DNA of 64,000 bases from Physcomitrium patens (taxonomy: Eukaryota; Streptophyta; Bryopsida; Funariales; Funariaceae). The position numbers were made by a program, and so were the translations under genes. The stretch lies in NCBI RefSeq assembly GCF_000002425.4, contig NC_037256.1, forward strand, positions 248,001 through 312,000, written 5' to 3'. Positions 62,151 to 64,000 of the stretch are shown piece after piece (position 1 is the stretch's first letter; every line of letters begins with the position of its first letter). The notes below the pieces were generated by a model. It did no database searches. It worked only from the letters and a program-made list of their open reading frames with translations, and was not told the DNA's origin.

Positions 62151-64000
62151 TTGTTGTCATAGACCTCACAAAAGAGGTAGGAACCTAATTAAATAGCATC
62201 AAATTTTTTTACGGAAATCCATCTTTTGAGCATCTTGTAATAATACTAACATCTTTGGTTGTAAGACTCTCTTCTTGTGTTTTTTATCAAAAATAAATTT
62301 TCTCCTTCTTTGAATTGTTTCTATATGTTCAGTCTCAATTCTTTGACTTTCATCAAGGCCTTCTAATTATTCTAATATATCTCTTAAAGATTCTTTGATA
62401 GTTAATCTATCATCTATTGCTATCATAAGAAAATTAATTTTAAATTCTATTGATAGTATAGCTTCTATTCTATATACTAAAAAAAATGAAGTGGCCTTGG
62501 TTGTCACCTTGTAGGTTGTACGATAAGCCCACAAGATTGCAGGTAATTTTGAGTCCCAATCCCTCTTTAAATCTTGTACTTTTTTCCTTAGGATATTAGC
62601 CAAGGTTTGGTTCATTCTTTATGTATGGCTATTTGTTTGCAAATGGTAAGGAGTAGTCTTACAATGATTTATATTAAACTTCTTTATTATCTCTTTTATC
62701 ATACTATTTAAGAAATGAATGTCCCAATCACTAATCAAAATTTTGGGACAACCAAATCATGTAATGATTTTCTCACACATAAAATTAGTTGCATGGATAG
62801 CATTGTTTGTTTTGACAGCTCTTGCCTCAATCCATTTTGTTAGATATTCTGTAGCTACTATAATATGTTTCATTCGTCTTAAAGAATTAGGATGAACTTC
62901 CCCTATATAATCAATTCTCTATTTTTCAAAGGGAATTAAAGGCAAGGATATGTGGAGAGGAAGTGTAATATGCAAATCATTTTTTGCATAATATTGGCAA
63001 GCATCACATTATTTAGCATACTCATGTGCATCTTGGAACATGATAGGCCAATAATATCCCGCTATCATAGCCTTTTGAGCTGTCAATCTTCCTGAGAAGT
63101 GTCATCCACAGGCACTATCATAGCATGCCATTAATACAGTTGGTACATCATCAACTACCACACATTTTCTAAGTAGATTATCTATTCCTCGATAATATAA
63201 TTATTTTCTTATAATAGCAAAATAAGTGCTATTAATTCTAATTTTATGTTGTTCATGTTTACACAATTCTTCAAAAAATTATTGAGAATTTAAAAATTTT
63301 ATAATGTGGTTGTACCAAGTAGGATGGTTAGAGATGATAAAAAGAGACTCATTCACTAAGTTGTCATCAATAGTAATTAGGCTTAATTTTCTTTCTAACC
63401 TTGAAAGGTGATTGGCTTTATTATGTAGTTTTCCAAGTTTTTATTCTACCTTGTAGTTAAATTCTCCTAATAATAAAATCCATCAAGCTATATGACCACT
63501 CAAATCTATCTTGTTGACTAGGTATTTGATAGCCATATGGTCAACAAAAAATACTATGGGATTTAATAGAAGGTAATGTCAGAATTTCTTCACAGAAAAG
63601 ACCATGGCTAAGCATTCTCTTTTTGTGGTACTATAATTTTGTTCTATCGCATTTAACTTTTTGCTAGCAAATGCTATGGAATAGTCTTTACGTCTTCCTT
63701 CCGTTGGTTGGCATAATACACTATTTACTACTACAAATGAAGCATCATAATAGTTATAGAAAGGTAGATCTCAATTAGGTGGTTTTAAAATAGAATAGGA
63801 GCTTAATGTTGTTTTTATCCATTCAAAGCCTTCTTGACACTCCTTTGTCTACTCAAAATTAATCAACTTTCTTTTAAGATTGGTAATGGATAAATGATTG
63901 GAAAAAGTAAATGTCATGGTTCTTTGGAAGGCAGAAGGGACATTACAAAGTCCAAAAGGTATGACTAAAAAAATAAAAGTATCCCAAGGAGTTGTGAATG
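62150..64000 (-). mobile_element. Element H: Ty3/Gypsy fossil, cut by right window edge
   Basis: Reverse-strand Ty3/Gypsy fossil. From left to right on the plus strand (3' to 5' of the element): post-integrase segment (about 62,230-62,400), integrase (about 62,400-62,950, with 'LPAILWAYRTTYK'), the integrase zinc-binding segment (about 62,980-63,100), RNase H (about 63,430-63,740) and reverse transcriptase running off the edge (about 63,790-64,000). It has the same general layout as element A but is a different copy. Broken many times. Confidence 0.82.

Noticed and set aside
1-64000. tRNA, rRNA, CRISPR or riboswitch features
   Set aside because: None seen. The only tRNA-related motif is the primer-binding site of Copia fossil J at 43,260.

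Overview
The window looks like nuclear DNA of a land plant, most likely a bryophyte and probably a moss. Three things point there. A classical MIKC-type MADS-box gene has an M domain close to the moss PPM group. A plasma-membrane aquaporin (PIP2 type) has a compact four-exon gene. The dominant retrotransposons include chromodomain Ty3/Gypsy elements of the Tcn1/sushi style, which have been reported from mosses and lycophytes but not from seed plants. Species was not determined. Only two host genes can be modelled with confidence.

Layout. 1-20,930 is a nest of retrotransposon fossils. A Copia fossil (F) was entered by a chromovirus (E), E by a gag-only LTR element (C), the 5' LTR of C by a second chromovirus (B), and B by a reverse-strand Ty3/Gypsy element (A) and by a solo LTR of the C family. 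20,930-29,100 is mostly AT-rich intergenic DNA with two islands of more balanced composition (20.9-22.2 kb and 24.4-25.5 kb) and no gene I can name. 29,100-32,600 holds the PIP2 aquaporin (+ strand, coding exons 30,359-31,994). 32,600-34,570 is a GC-richer stretch with GA/CT tracts, a G-quadruplex motif and a G-box/W-box cluster but no convincing gene. 34,570-38,580 is AT-rich and contains a solo LTR of the E family. 38,580-43,160 holds the MADS-box gene (- strand) and its upstream region. 43,160-44,240 is the 5' part of a Copia fossil (J). 44,240-46,500 is AT-rich with a TTTAGGATTTG minisatellite. 46,500-48,090 is another GC-richer island of unknown content. 48,090-64,000 is again retrotransposon territory: a reverse-strand Copia fossil (I), an end-to-end chromovirus (D) with both LTRs and a 5-bp target duplication lying inside a second C-like element and itself carrying an insert (G), and a reverse-strand Ty3/Gypsy fossil (H) that runs off the right edge.

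The two host genes have no evident functional link: one encodes a membrane water channel, the other a DNA-binding transcription factor. The most rewarding points are the MADS gene (canonical exon sizes, one GC-AG intron, a possible 67-residue N-terminal extension preceded by an overlapping upstream ORF, a perfect CArG box upstream), the upstream ORFs of the aquaporin, including a start-stop AUGUAG, and a perfect three-unit heat-shock element in the LTRs of chromoviruses B and D. All LTR elements are treated as fossils. Every one whose coding region can be seen is clearly broken.
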